64,000 bases of DNA from Rotaria sordida (taxonomy: Eukaryota > Rotifera > Eurotatoria > Philodinida > Philodinidae). Below are positions 49,869 through 61,664 of this stretch, piece by piece. The stretch lies in NCBI GenBank assembly GCA_905250125.1, contig CAJNOL010001065.1, forward strand, positions 1 to 64,000, written 5' to 3'. The notes under the pieces are model-generated. The model ran no database searches. It was given only the letters and a program-made list of their open reading frames with translations, and was not told the DNA's origin. Both the position numbers and the translations under genes were made by a program. Each line of letters opens with the position of its first letter. Positions within the stretch are counted from its first letter, which is position 1.

Positions 49869-52800
49869 ATAGATAATAAAATAGAATATTTTCTTTTTCT
49901 ATTTTTCCGGTGTTTACTTTCATACTGATTTAATCATATATGTCAGATTAAAAAAATTACACAGTCATATATTTGTGAATCCTGATTCTTTTTTTTTTGT
50001 TGTTATTATTGTTGTATTATTACTGTTTATGAAAAAAAAAATGAAAATATAAATTAACAGGGCAAATATCTCTTACATACTTTAATTATCTCATATCATA
50101 ATGATGACTTATGTACATGTTTACCTACTTTTATTTATTATTATTCTGTATAGGTTGTACTTAAACTATAGTAGTTCTTTATTTATTTGTGCTCTTACTA
50201 ATCATATTTTGTATGTTCAATTAATTCTATTTTTTTTTCATCTCGAAAAAGTGTGTTTGTATTAAAGTATTATTTATCTATTATATGCGACACACTAAGT
50301 CAGAAAAAAGATTTTAATTTTAGATTATGTAAATAGATAATGGTTATTTACAAAACCGAGTTAAATAAAAAAATCGGAACTTTATTTATCAACGAAGATA
50401 TAATTATTTGTTTTTAAGTTAAAGTTCGAATGCGTATGAAACTAAGTGTACCATTTTCTTTTAAAATTTCCGTCTTTTTTGTTTTTACAGTAAAAAATAC
50501 AAAACGATCGCTTTTATTCCTTACCGAGGTAGTGAATTTGCAAGTAAAAGTTCGCTATTTTTTCAGTGAAATTCTTTAAAGTATATTAGTTGTTAAACTA
50601 ATCTAAATATCATCAATACAAAAATATCAATAGTAAATAACAGAGCACAAAGAGTCTATAATTGCATCAGAACATTTTTAGTAAAATCAGGATAAAAATA
50701 GTTGCACTTTCAATACAAAATACAAAAAAAAAAACAAAAAGATTTGTTTTGAGAGCGTGAAGTTTTTTTTTATCTTCTTCAAATTTTTAAAAGTTATTCT
50801 TAATTTTCTAATAATAGATAATGAGTTTGAATTTATTTGCAGATCTCTAATGCAATTGCATAACGAGTAAACTTATGAGTGTAGTACCATGTGATATGCA
50901 ATTGTAAAACTCAAATATCTTCTCGAGCAACATTATACTAGTATGAAATGTGCCAAGAGAACAATATCTAAGAGATGATAATTACCTTTTAATGACAGTC
51001 AATTATCAAGAAGGCACTCTATTTTATTTATAATTGCACGTCAAATAGAATTTTTTTTTTACCGGTACTTTATATTATATTTGTCTTGTTGCTATTGACT
51101 CGTTCATTATTATGTGTTTTTATTGCATTTCCATAAATTTATTATTATTCGCTTATTTGGCAACTTAACTTGCTATGTATATCCATTTGAGACAATCCAA
51201 AGGCGATTTCAACATATTATCTTGTATCTCAATAAACATAGAAAGTCTTTGAATGATGATTGTATGACAAAATCGATGGGATACTAGCCGTCATCTTTAA
51301 CATATGCTATAATACCGTTTCTTTGATCAAAAATCAGAAATGACGTTATTTAAAACATTTGAAAAACATATTGCGTCTCATGAGAGTTCAAGAAAACTTA
51401 TAGAATGTACCAAAAGAGTCTAAACTTTGTTATATAGTCATTCAGTGCCGTTGTTGTTACTGAGGAACTATAGGAAAAGAATGACGTGTCTGTTGTCTTT
51501 ATGACAGCATTTATATTCAATAGTTTGTGATCCGATTACTAGGATCTGGGGTGGAGCAATCGTGAAGATATTGATTTAAACTTCAACTCATTATTTTTCT
51601 TCGAAAATATACACAAGTTCAATCAAAACACCGTAAATTATCTTAAAACGTGTTAATAGAAAAAAGCTGTCCTGAAAACGACATCAATAAAATTTCGGTC
51701 AACTTATCAAAATTTCAAACTTCTAATTACTTTTTCTAACATTGATAGCCTTTGTGATGCATCAATTAATCCTACTAAACTAAAACCTTGTTCCATTGAT
51801 GTTAATAGAGCTTAAATAGAAAATACTCGTTCCAATATCAACTAAGATATTATTAGTTTAGCTTTTAAAAAAATGTGTTCAAGGCAGAAGTTTTTTCGAA
51901 AAACCTTATTTAATACATTCTAAGTATAAACTATTCTGAGTTTTTTTATTAAATATTAACTGAGATGCAGGTGAAAAATTAGTACTATATCCTTGAGAAC
52001 ATTATTTCATGAAAAAATCTAATAGTAGTCCATATGTTCGTCTTGCTCTTCATAAAAAAAAGTAATAGAATCGCTCCATCGCAATAAATTGAGTAGAAAA
52101 TCATTACTGAGAAGAATCTCTTCATTTCAATAGTTAATATTAATTTTTCCTGAAGGCAAACATTATATAACCTAGTACGCAAAATCTAAGTGCAAACTAT
52201 TCGTTCATTTTACAGTCACTAAAAGATTTAAAATGTAGGTACATTTGTTCTCTTTGTCCTGTTTCCATACCCATAATCAAGATATCAATCATCTTTGTTA
52301 CTTTTTCGAAACTTGTTTTATCATAAACGATGATTCAATTTCATCCACATTTTTCTATTTTAGTTTTTATTCAGTACATTCTTTGGACTGGGTCAATACG
52401 TCCACATAGAATGCAGTATATTTAATCTCTAATTCGAGAATGGCTTACATTAATGTTCTTTCAATATCAGATTCGAGATTGGCTCAGATGAATCTGAAAT
52501 TGGATACTAACATATATATGTTCAGATTTTTCTTCTAGAGTAAGATTAAACAACTATCAGTAAATCTTGTGAAAAAGTTCAAAACTGTGTCTATGCAAAG
52601 CAAAATAGCAGTTTCGATGCAGTCCTTAGTTTGTGTCTTAGAACAGCTTCAACTCAACATTATTGCATAGCATTGAATGAGATATTACAATAAGCTAAAT
52701 CTCATCTGTACGTGCTCCCTAAAGAGCTAATTTCTATGGAAATCGACAAGCACTGTTTCAAAAACTACTTTAGAAAAAAAGCTGTAAAATCTGTCATGCA

Positions 52801-53285
52801 AAAGTAAATAATATCCTTTGTAGAGCGAACTGAGCCATTGAAAACTGCTTCGCATTTTGAATTCGATAGGTTTCAATTGAAATACAAAATAGTATTTTGC
52901 ACAAGCACTATTTTAAATCTTTCAAAACAATCTGATGATAGTTGTTCAATCTTAATCCAGATGCAAATTACGAACATACATTCGGAAAGATCAGAAAATT
53001 CTGATTCTAACTAACTCTGACCAGTTATGTTTTAGTAGCCAAAAAATGAATGAATATTAATTATTAGTACTGAATCAAATAAAATTCGATTTATCCATAC
53101 ATTATTGATCTAATATCTATCTGTACGGTTTTATTTTTTCATCGGTTAATAAAACATCAAAATAAGCTCATTCAAAAAAAAATAAACTTGAGCTGTACAA
53201 ATACATATGCACAAAACAAAAATATATATATATATTCCAACGGTGAATTACATTCGAGTTTTGATATAGAAATATAATGATCTAT
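49869..53285. other. Gene-free region between convergent kinase and DPP-like genes
   Basis: About 3.4 kb. AATAAA at 49875-49880, just after the kinase stop, is a candidate poly(A) signal. No exon chain, RNA gene or clear inverted repeat was recognised. Confidence 0.55.
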
Positions 53286-53291
53286 TTTATT
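53286..53291 (-). terminator. Candidate poly(A) signal of the DPP-like gene
   Basis: On the minus strand AATAAA lies 17 bases after the stop codon at 53309-53311. Confidence 0.35.
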
Positions 53292-53308
53292 TTTATTTTT
53301 CAAATAAA

Positions 53309-56300
53309 TCAATCAGTTTCTTCTGGTGGAATTACTTTTGGTTTTTCATTTATTCGTTCAGCAAGACATTCTCGAAAAAATCGCCGTTGAAAATTGAATA
53401 CATCATTATATAATGTTGGATCTAATTCAAAATGATCATCAGCATCTGGATAAACCTTTTTTCAAGAAAGAAAACAAAAAGTGATTCTACATTTACAGAT
53501 AATTTAAGATTCTTACTTTGAAATCAAATCGAATATGACTATCAATTAAAGATTTAGTTAATGTTGCTGAATGTTTAAAATGTACAACTTCTAAAAAAAC
53601 AAAAGAGAGGAAGATATTTTTATTCTATTTAATATTTAATCTTTTACCATCTGCTGTTCCATGAACAATAGCTAAACTGTTATTTCGAATATTTAATCGA
53701 TGAGACTTTAGAAAAAAAACAAGCATAAAACAACTAATAAACATTTGCATGTTTTTATATTTACATACAGATTTTACATTAACGTTTAATCCACTAATAC
53801 GTTCACTAAAAATTGCATCTATAAAATAAATAAAATGATTATTGATAAATAAATCAAGAAATAAAACTTACGATAATGAGATAAATTATTAACAGGTGAT
53901 CGAAGAAATGCACATGAATATAGTTCTTTCTCGTCATTATTTTCTTCGAGTAATTTTAATGCTATAACAGCAGCTGGACCCTAAAGAAGATTAATTTAAT
54001 GAATACATAATTATTAGTAAGTGTTGACTTTCATAATGACACAAAAATGAACCTCTTTCATCGATAGATCATCGTAGATAGAAGAATTTGATATGATTAT
54101 TAAATACTAAAAACTTCTTATTAAACTATACCAATAGTTCAATTCGTATGTTAAATTGCGAATAACTAAGCTCGAAATTTTGACTCCGCCACTGCTACCG
54201 AGACGTTTTCTTTCAATCAATCTAAGTCTCTGATTGAATTATTTGATAACGGATAGGATGAGATCTATCTGTTCCTCATTATAAATTTCTGAATTAACAA
54301 AATTCATCTGGACTGAAGTTTTGAGAAATTTTTTTAATAAAAGTTTTGGTTCAATACATTCGAGTAATGTCTACGTAGGAATTAAAGAGGGATGAATGTA
54401 ATTTCGACAACTTGACAAGGGCAATAACCAATGACTTGCGGTTTTCAGCAATCGAAAAAGGAGAACTCCGGACACGTATTTATTTGATATATTATAAGAC
54501 AAAATTATTTTAAAATCCACCATCTTTGCAAAACATTGAAAATAGTGCTTTATTTCAATGTAATTTTGATTTTGGCATGTGCTTTGGATCTATAGTTAAT
54601 GGTACGACTTAGGTAATTATCTTCTCAAATGTCAATGCTGAGAAAACAAAATCACGTATCTATTCAGTCAAATTATATAGAGTTTTGTTGATTTTTAGCA
54701 AGCTTTCTTTTTAAAATAACTTTCTCTTATATAGTATCAGACAAAAAGGCGTTCAAGGTTCTCCTGATTGAATTTCTGAAAACCAAAGGTTGCTAACTGT
54801 TGTCATTGCGGAGTTATTGATCTTATACTCATCCCTCCTTAACTCTAGCGCAGACATTAGATCAAGACTTATAGTCAGTTTGTAACTTCCAGGAGAATTT
54901 TAAAAGCTCCTTGATTAAAAGAACAACAAAATTCGAGATGATTTCAAATAGAACCCAACATCTATGCACAATTTGTGTTCAAAAAGAATTTTCAAATTTG
55001 CTTTCGTTCATTTTCTATTAGCTTTTTAATAAACTAAAAGTTAAAACAAGTCTCTAACGTCCACGGCACTAACTTAAAGCTTCAAAAAAAAAAAAAGATA
55101 GATAGATTATATATTGAAAAGTATGGAAGAAATTTTACTTTTTTGACTACAAATCATATTGTAAGAAAGATGGTAATTACGTTTAGAAATCGATTTGTTT
55201 CCATATACACTCAGAAAACATCCAAAATAAAATAGAAACATGTAACCTTTGCCATAATTATTATTATACACTTCAGTTTTAGTAATTTGTTCATATCAAT
55301 AAATCTTTTAAAATCTGAGTATTTTTCGCAAAAACCACATGTATTCAGAAAGAGAAGACGTCGATATATCTTCCTGTGACAATATTTTTATTTTTTGATA
55401 TTTTTGTGAAACACGATCTAAAAGCAGTGTTGAAGTGTAGAGATAGAAATTTGAGCCCATCTATCGTCTTCCATACGCCACCAACTGTGACAAGCATTGA
55501 TATACGATCATACACTGTATATCAATAACGTTTCGTTATAATAAATAAACTACTTCTATATTCCATTTCTAGAAGATTAAATAAAATGATGATGAAGAAA
55601 TATGTCCGACAGTAGATAGAATAAAACAATCTTCCTATGATTAGCAACAGCAGCAATATCGTGTTTCACCTTTTAATTGCATAGGAATAGCGCTAACAGT
55701 TTTTATTCGAGAAAAGTGGTTTTTTTCCAAGAGGAGAACATAATTAAATCCAAAGAAGGTCACAATCCAGTAGAATAAACTTTCAATCCATCGATTAACC
55801 TTTGTATTTAGTATTAAAATGAACACTACTGTCCCAAAAAAAATGCCTCCAACAAACATCTCTCAATTGTTTTAGATCAAGCAGTGGAATATCTTACAGT
55901 TACCATCTTGATTGTATTTAGGAATACATTGGCGGTATGCTTAAATACAATAAATGAAACAAATGTTTTTTGAAAAAATTTTGTCCTTTATAAATAAAAT
56001 AGTCTTTAAATCTATAAATAAAATGTACTTAAAAAATGTCTCATAAGAATATAAAAGATTAGTCATGTATACTGACTAAAATTCGATACGATCATCTAAT
56101 TATACCAAAAAAAAAAAATTGGTTTTTCTTGTTTTTTTTATTGTAAATTCTTACTTGTGCTTTAAGTCCAAATTTTGCATTAGTGAATATTCGATTATTG
56201 GTTTTTTCATTCCCTTTAAGATGTCTATATAAATTTAAAAAGAAATTAAAAAAAAAATTCTTCCGATATTATCTTTTATATTCTTACTGTACAAGTTTAA

Positions 56301-59300
56301 TATAATCTTCATATTGTCGTTCAAACCAATCCTGATAATTATTTTTTAAATAACTTTCATCTTGTCCCATACTACCATGTGCATCAAATATAATAATACT
56401 AATATTATCATGTATAACTTGAATAAATCTAAATAAAATAAGAAAAGATAATTTTTATAGTTAAGATTTACGTGTATAGATATACTCTGAAAATGGTACA
56501 ACATATTTTTTATTTACACGTTGATCAAATAACCGATGGTTTCTATAATTTAAAAACAATAAGAAATTTTATAATTAATATCAATATCTTACATTATTAC
56601 AATAACAGGATCAGATATAATTGTGACATTCGGCTTATATTTCGGTGGTAAAATAATCATTCCATTGCCAACTATTGATATAAAATATGAAATACATTTA
56701 ATTTATAAAAAAAAGGTTTAAACATATGAAAAAGAAAAATCTATACTATTGGAAAGGATTGTTCTAATGAAAGAACTCTTCTATCCTACAATTGAGTTTA
56801 TATTCTACTGACAGATCGAATCCTATGATATAGATAAACTACACACAAAAAGCTTTGTCACATTGCAGTTGGATTTTCGAAACCTGACTGCAATAATAGT
56901 TTACCAACTAATGAAAGAACTGTCCGAAGTGATTCATCATTTTTCAGTGCATATAGAAAGGATTTAAGGGTACTTCTGCATAACCACTAAAGCTGAAATT
57001 TTTACTACTAATACTTGGAAGTATTCTCCAGAAGTAAAATTGGCTCTTTTCATTTTTTACTTCCGTACCCGGATTTACAGAATCCTGAAAGCTAAGACTC
57101 CGATTTATCTATGAGTAGGTCTTATGATCCTGAGAATATTCTAAAAGCTTCAATCAAAACGATTGCTTCCTTATTGAGTTATTCAATATTCAAAATCTAA
57201 TTACGTTGCACAAATCATCAAAGAAATTGGAAGATTTTGAATATTAACTATTTCTTAATATAAAAAAATTGTCTTGGCTAAAACTTTTATTTATTCGGTC
57301 CTATAATAAAAATCTAGCAAAACTGTCATATCTCTGAAAAGGATATCCATAAATTTGATTCGTTTTGAGACTATTCTAGTCCTAATACTGAAAATATCAG
57401 CTCAAAAAAAAAATGATGAATCATTGCAAATAATTCCTTTATAAACGGATAATTATTTGTTTCTTTTTTTCGGTCAAAACTATATTTTGAAAGAAAAACT
57501 TCATCATCATCGTGTGACTAGAATAGAACTTACTAGTGTCAATTACAGAGAAACTTCTATTATTTATTTGTCTAAAATTATGCGGTAATTGGTTTCAATT
57601 TCACATGAATTCTATTGACACCACAGACCCAATTCATCAGTTCAGTACGACCTCACGTGAAGGTTTTCTTGGTAGATGGTGGTGCACTTTCCATCGGAAC
57701 TATTTAGCAACAGATATATTACATGAATTCCTAATGATAACGATGGATCGAACGCCAGAGAAGGATCTTTTTCTAATTAATATATTTAATCCAAAGTGTG
57801 TCAGTATTTGATATAGTTTAAATTTTTGTAACCCAAGCTGAGTCGGATTCTGTTATCGATTACTTTTTTTCAATCCTTTTCCTCCATTCATTCCGTAGTT
57901 AGAAACTTTCGTTCTCGATATTCCGTAGTTGGAACACCATAATTATGTGATAGGATTTTTTCTTGTTTATCTTTCTTTTCTTATGCTCACAGCCTGCAAG
58001 CTTTATAGTTGACCCGACCTGACTCAATGGCTACTATTTTTTTCATGACCTAACCCAACTCGGTTCGAGTTGACCCGACCTGGACACATTTAATATGACT
58101 TGTTTTCAGATAACAACTCATTAAAGACAAAAGTTATAATCATTAATCTCCTTTCATATTCTTCAGGCGTTTATGATTTTTCAAAAACAAAAAAACAAAA
58201 TCTTTCTATTAGTTCAATGAAAAACAACAAAATACAATAGAAAATTCTATCTGTTTTATTCTAAGCGAAACTACTAATTTTTACCTGTATTTTTTTCATC
58301 TAATGGTACTGTAAAATAATCAATATAAGGCATTAATCGATTATTTGCCCATTTTCCAAATAGTTCATTATCATTAATAAATGCTTTAAAAATAACAAAT
58401 TTCGATTAAATAAAAAAAAAAAGAAGGATCATTTTGTTTACCAAGTTTTTTATTTCGATTATATAATGTTGAATAAGGAATTGATGGTCCAAAACATTCA
58501 AGTATATAATAAGTTCCATTACCAAGACTAAATTGAGCATTTACATAACCACATGATTCATTATATGATAGACATTCAATTTCAGATTTTGAATTTGAAT
58601 AAGTCCATCTATTTTTAAATGAAATTAAATTTTTAAAAATAAAAGAAAAAAAAAAAACCAACAAATTGATTTCTACCGATAAAATTGTTTTCCTAATGAA
58701 TCATTGTGACGTGATCCAGTAAAATAAACTTGACCCAAATTATCAACATGAATTATTTCATCTGCATTTATTTCTTCTGGTAATTTTGCATCTATTTGTG
58801 GATACTAAAAAAAATAGTTTATTATTTTCTATTTCTTTTTCTTATTAATATAAATTATATATACTGTTTGATTAAAATGTATTCGTACAACACGTGGAAA
58901 AGCTTTTTGTATTGATTTACTACTATGTAATGGATCAAAACGTATTATATAAGCATATGTACCATATGATGAAAAATATGGTTTAAGAAAACGTGATAAT
59001 AAAAAAGATTTTCTTGTTTCTTCAATGAATTTTGATTTTAATTTTACTTTATCATTTGAAATTTCATATAATTGAATTACACTTGAATTTTGCATACGAT
59101 TACCATAAACAATAGATAAACATGTATCACTACACCAAACAACATGATAGATGTATACATCAGATTTTTTTCTAAAAATTTGAAATCAATATTTAAAAAA
59201 AAAAACCAACGGTTAGCGCAATCTCTACGAGATAAAAATATCAAGGATGATATAGCTGCTGCTGTTGCTAATTATTAGAAGATTGTTTTATTCTATCTAC

Positions 59301-61664
59301 TTTCGGACACATAATCTTCCAGAAACTCAATGAGGAAGTAGTTCATATATTATAACGAAACATGATTGATATACGATCTATTATCATATACCGACATCTC
59401 TGGCACATTCTATGACACGGGAGGAGAGTGTTGCTAAGGTGTCTATCACGATATTTGACGGAGAGGCGGAACATTGCTGAGGCGTCTGTCACTACAAATG
59501 ACGGTCTCTCATTAGCATCTGTCACAGCCTATGATGATCTATGCTTAGTGTCTGTTGCAGCCTGTGACAGTCTCTTACTATCATCTGTCACGGTATGTGA
59601 TCGTCTATGCCTAGTGTCCATCAAGATCTGTGATGATCTATACCTAGCATCTGCCACTGTCTATGACTAGCACCTGTCACAGTCTGTAAGGAGGGAAACG
59701 GATTTAAACTTTTACCCCTATGCTTCAATACTCCTTTTAGATTGTGTTTTATACAAGGAAGAACAAACTGATTTCATTGATTTCTAATGATCTATCATGA
59801 TTTCCGATAACTTTTAACTACTTTCAGTCATGATTCGTATTCTTAAGGTCTTATAATGTTTTTTTTGATGGTTTCTATACTAGAAATCAATTTGTTTCCC
59901 TTTAGTTTTACAAAAAGAATCTTACAATTTTCCATATTCGATGGGTCGTGGTACACAAATAACTTTTCCTGACTTAATATCAAAAATACAAACATCAAGT
60001 AATGGAAGTAGATCACCATATTTTGGATATGGTATAGAATATTGATCATCATTTTCCCATGTTAAATCATATTTTAAATAATGAATTTTTGGTAATTTTG
60101 TTAGATTTATTTTAATAAAAGCTAAATAATGATCATTTGGTGACCAAAATAAAAGAATATTTTGATTGAAAATTTCATCTAAGAAAAAAAAAATATATGT
60201 ATAAGAATCTTTTTAATAACACGTATTTTTATTTTGGAATATAGTTTAAGAGTAAATGTATCTTTCCAATCAAATCGTTTTTCAAATAATTGATAATAAA
60301 ATCAGAATATTTTACACTCGATGACAAGTTATTAATCCAAAAATGTTCTCACTTTTTACATTTTAGTAAAATGACTTTGGTGAAATTGTTTTATAAATCA
60401 TATGAGTTCAAATCGAAAAATTGATTCATAAATAGAATGTTTATTTTATATGTACAGTTTACGAATATTAAGCGAAAAACAACTCTTTGTTTCTTTCTCA
60501 GTCCTTTTGATTCATCGACAAAAATAAATAAGAAAATTTTCTTTTTTAAGAATAATAATCTTTTGAATATGAGTTTCGATTCCGTAATCTTACATTCATA
60601 AATCCATTCAACAAGACCATTATGAATAGTATCTCGATTTCCATCGGTTGTTACTCTGTAACTTGTTTTCTGAGTTATATCATATACATAAACATCAAAA
60701 TTATAAATAAAAGCCTAAAAAAAAGACTTTTAGTTTTTGATATTATAAGATAAAAGAAAAGGAATCGCTCACAAATAAATGATCTGAATGAGAATATAAA
60801 ACAGCTGATAAAGATATTTTTTGATCATCAGGATATGTTATTGGTGCAATTATTTTCGATTTTTCATAAAGTTCATATTGATATTCAGTATAATATGGAC
60901 GAATCTAATTTAAAAAAAAAACAAAGATAATATGTACAAGCATTTTTTTAGAATTTAATATTTAATTTCTTTACTTTTTCTTTTCTAATAGGTATAAGAA
61001 TATATTTTGTTGATGGTGAAACAATTCCATAACCAATATTTTCTTGTTGTATAATATCTCTTTTAAATAATAATTCTTCTTTCAGTGTATCACAATTATA
61101 AATCCATATAGAATCGTTTGTATCGAAATATGAAAAATATTTATCAGATATCCATGTACCATTCCAACTATTTCATAAAATCAAAAAAATGAAATAAAAT
61201 CAAAAGAAAAAACAATAACTAACGGTCTAGGTACTTTTATATTAAGTATATCTTGTTCACTAATTATAAGAAGTTCATTATGAGTTGTTGTTCGTTCTTA
61301 AATGAAATAACTAATTTAGAATATGTATTAATAACAAAAAAACAAAAATATATTTCTCTTACGAATGGTTGTAAGAAGAATTGCTGCAGCAATAAATAGA
61401 CAAATAATTGTAATAACAATAAATGCAATACCTAAACCTTTCCAATTTTGTTTTTTACTTGTGCCACCTACTAATTCCTATAAAAGAAAATTTATCAATA
61501 TATTAATTTTTATTAATCGAAATAATAAAAAAATAGTTTTATTGTTTTTTTTTATTCTAATTTGTTCATAAAAAATATCTCACCACACAAAAAGAACAAA
61601 ATCCTAAGAAACTTTTTTCTGGTTCTTCTTCATCCCTAAGTGAGTGTCGTTGTGATGAAACCAT
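53309..61664 (-). CDS. DPP4-family type II membrane protein without catalytic serine (DPP6/10-like)
   Basis: Twenty exons: 61664-61584, 61477-61363, 61296-61224, 61167-60975, 60904-60773, 60714-60594, 60178-59926, 59171-58865, 58804-58677, 58608-58442, 58383-58285, 56671-56593, 56542-56486, 56428-56288, 56224-56155, 53980-53872, 53818-53769, 53705-53648, 53590-53517, 53455-53309. They give 817 residues: cytosolic tail, one membrane segment (about 43-63, IAFIVITIICLFIAAAILL), a beta-propeller with many N-glycosylation sites (NGTW, NDSI, NLTK, NQTV, NESC), and an S9 alpha/beta-hydrolase domain. At the nucleophile elbow, where active enzymes read GWSYGG, it has GLKAQG, so the serine is gone. Asp (HGTADEVVHF) and His (DDHFEL) remain. 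The substrate-binding EE pair reads YEYEIF, one Glu changed. DPP6 and DPP10, the inactive members, modulate Kv4 channels; that role here is inferred. Confidence 0.9.
53981..56154. other. 2.2-kb intron 15 of the DPP-like gene
   Basis: Contains interspersed-repeat copy B near its 5' end; otherwise AT-rich DNA with no coding signal. Confidence 0.6.
55434..55665 (+). repeat. Interspersed repeat, copy B
   Basis: Begins gcagtgttgaagtgtagag and ends near agcaacagcagcaatatcgt. It matches copy A (22748-22990) along its length, with about one minisatellite unit (CACCAACTGTGACAAGC). The ends TGTTG...CAACA form a short inverted pair, as in LTRs, flanked on both sides by GCAG, though that tetramer may be part of the element. 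Confidence 0.7.
56672..58284. other. 1.6-kb intron 11 of the DPP-like gene
   Basis: Holds a 91-codon open frame (57536-57811, plus) with no family resemblance and, near 58010-58090, repeated TGACCCGACCTG words (twice, with a diverged copy) that are GC-richer than the surroundings. Confidence 0.5.
59250..59745 (-). repeat. Interspersed repeat, copy C, with expanded minisatellite
   Basis: Read on the minus strand it starts ggagtattgaagcatagggg and ends tagatagaataaaacaatct then aattagcaacagcagc, matching copies A and B. It sits in the 755-nt intron 7 of the DPP-like gene. It is about twice as long as the others because the internal minisatellite is expanded. Confidence 0.7.
59439..59690. repeat. 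33-bp minisatellite, about 7 units
   Basis: Units such as atctgtcacagcctatgatg+atctatgcttagt repeat every 33 bases with roughly 70-80% identity. Because 33 is a multiple of three, the plus strand stays open and reads as an 11-residue repeat (ASVTAYDDLCL, SSVTVCDRLCL), which explains the open frame 59428-59670. It is not a gene. Confidence 0.85.

Noticed and set aside
57536-57811. 91-codon frame with varied composition in a DPP-like intron
   Set aside because: No family match, opposite strand to the host gene and no neighbouring exons; may be a relic of an insertion but unsupported.
59428-59670. 80-codon open frame with regular ASVT..D repeats
   Set aside because: It is the translation of a 33-bp minisatellite inside an intronic interspersed repeat.
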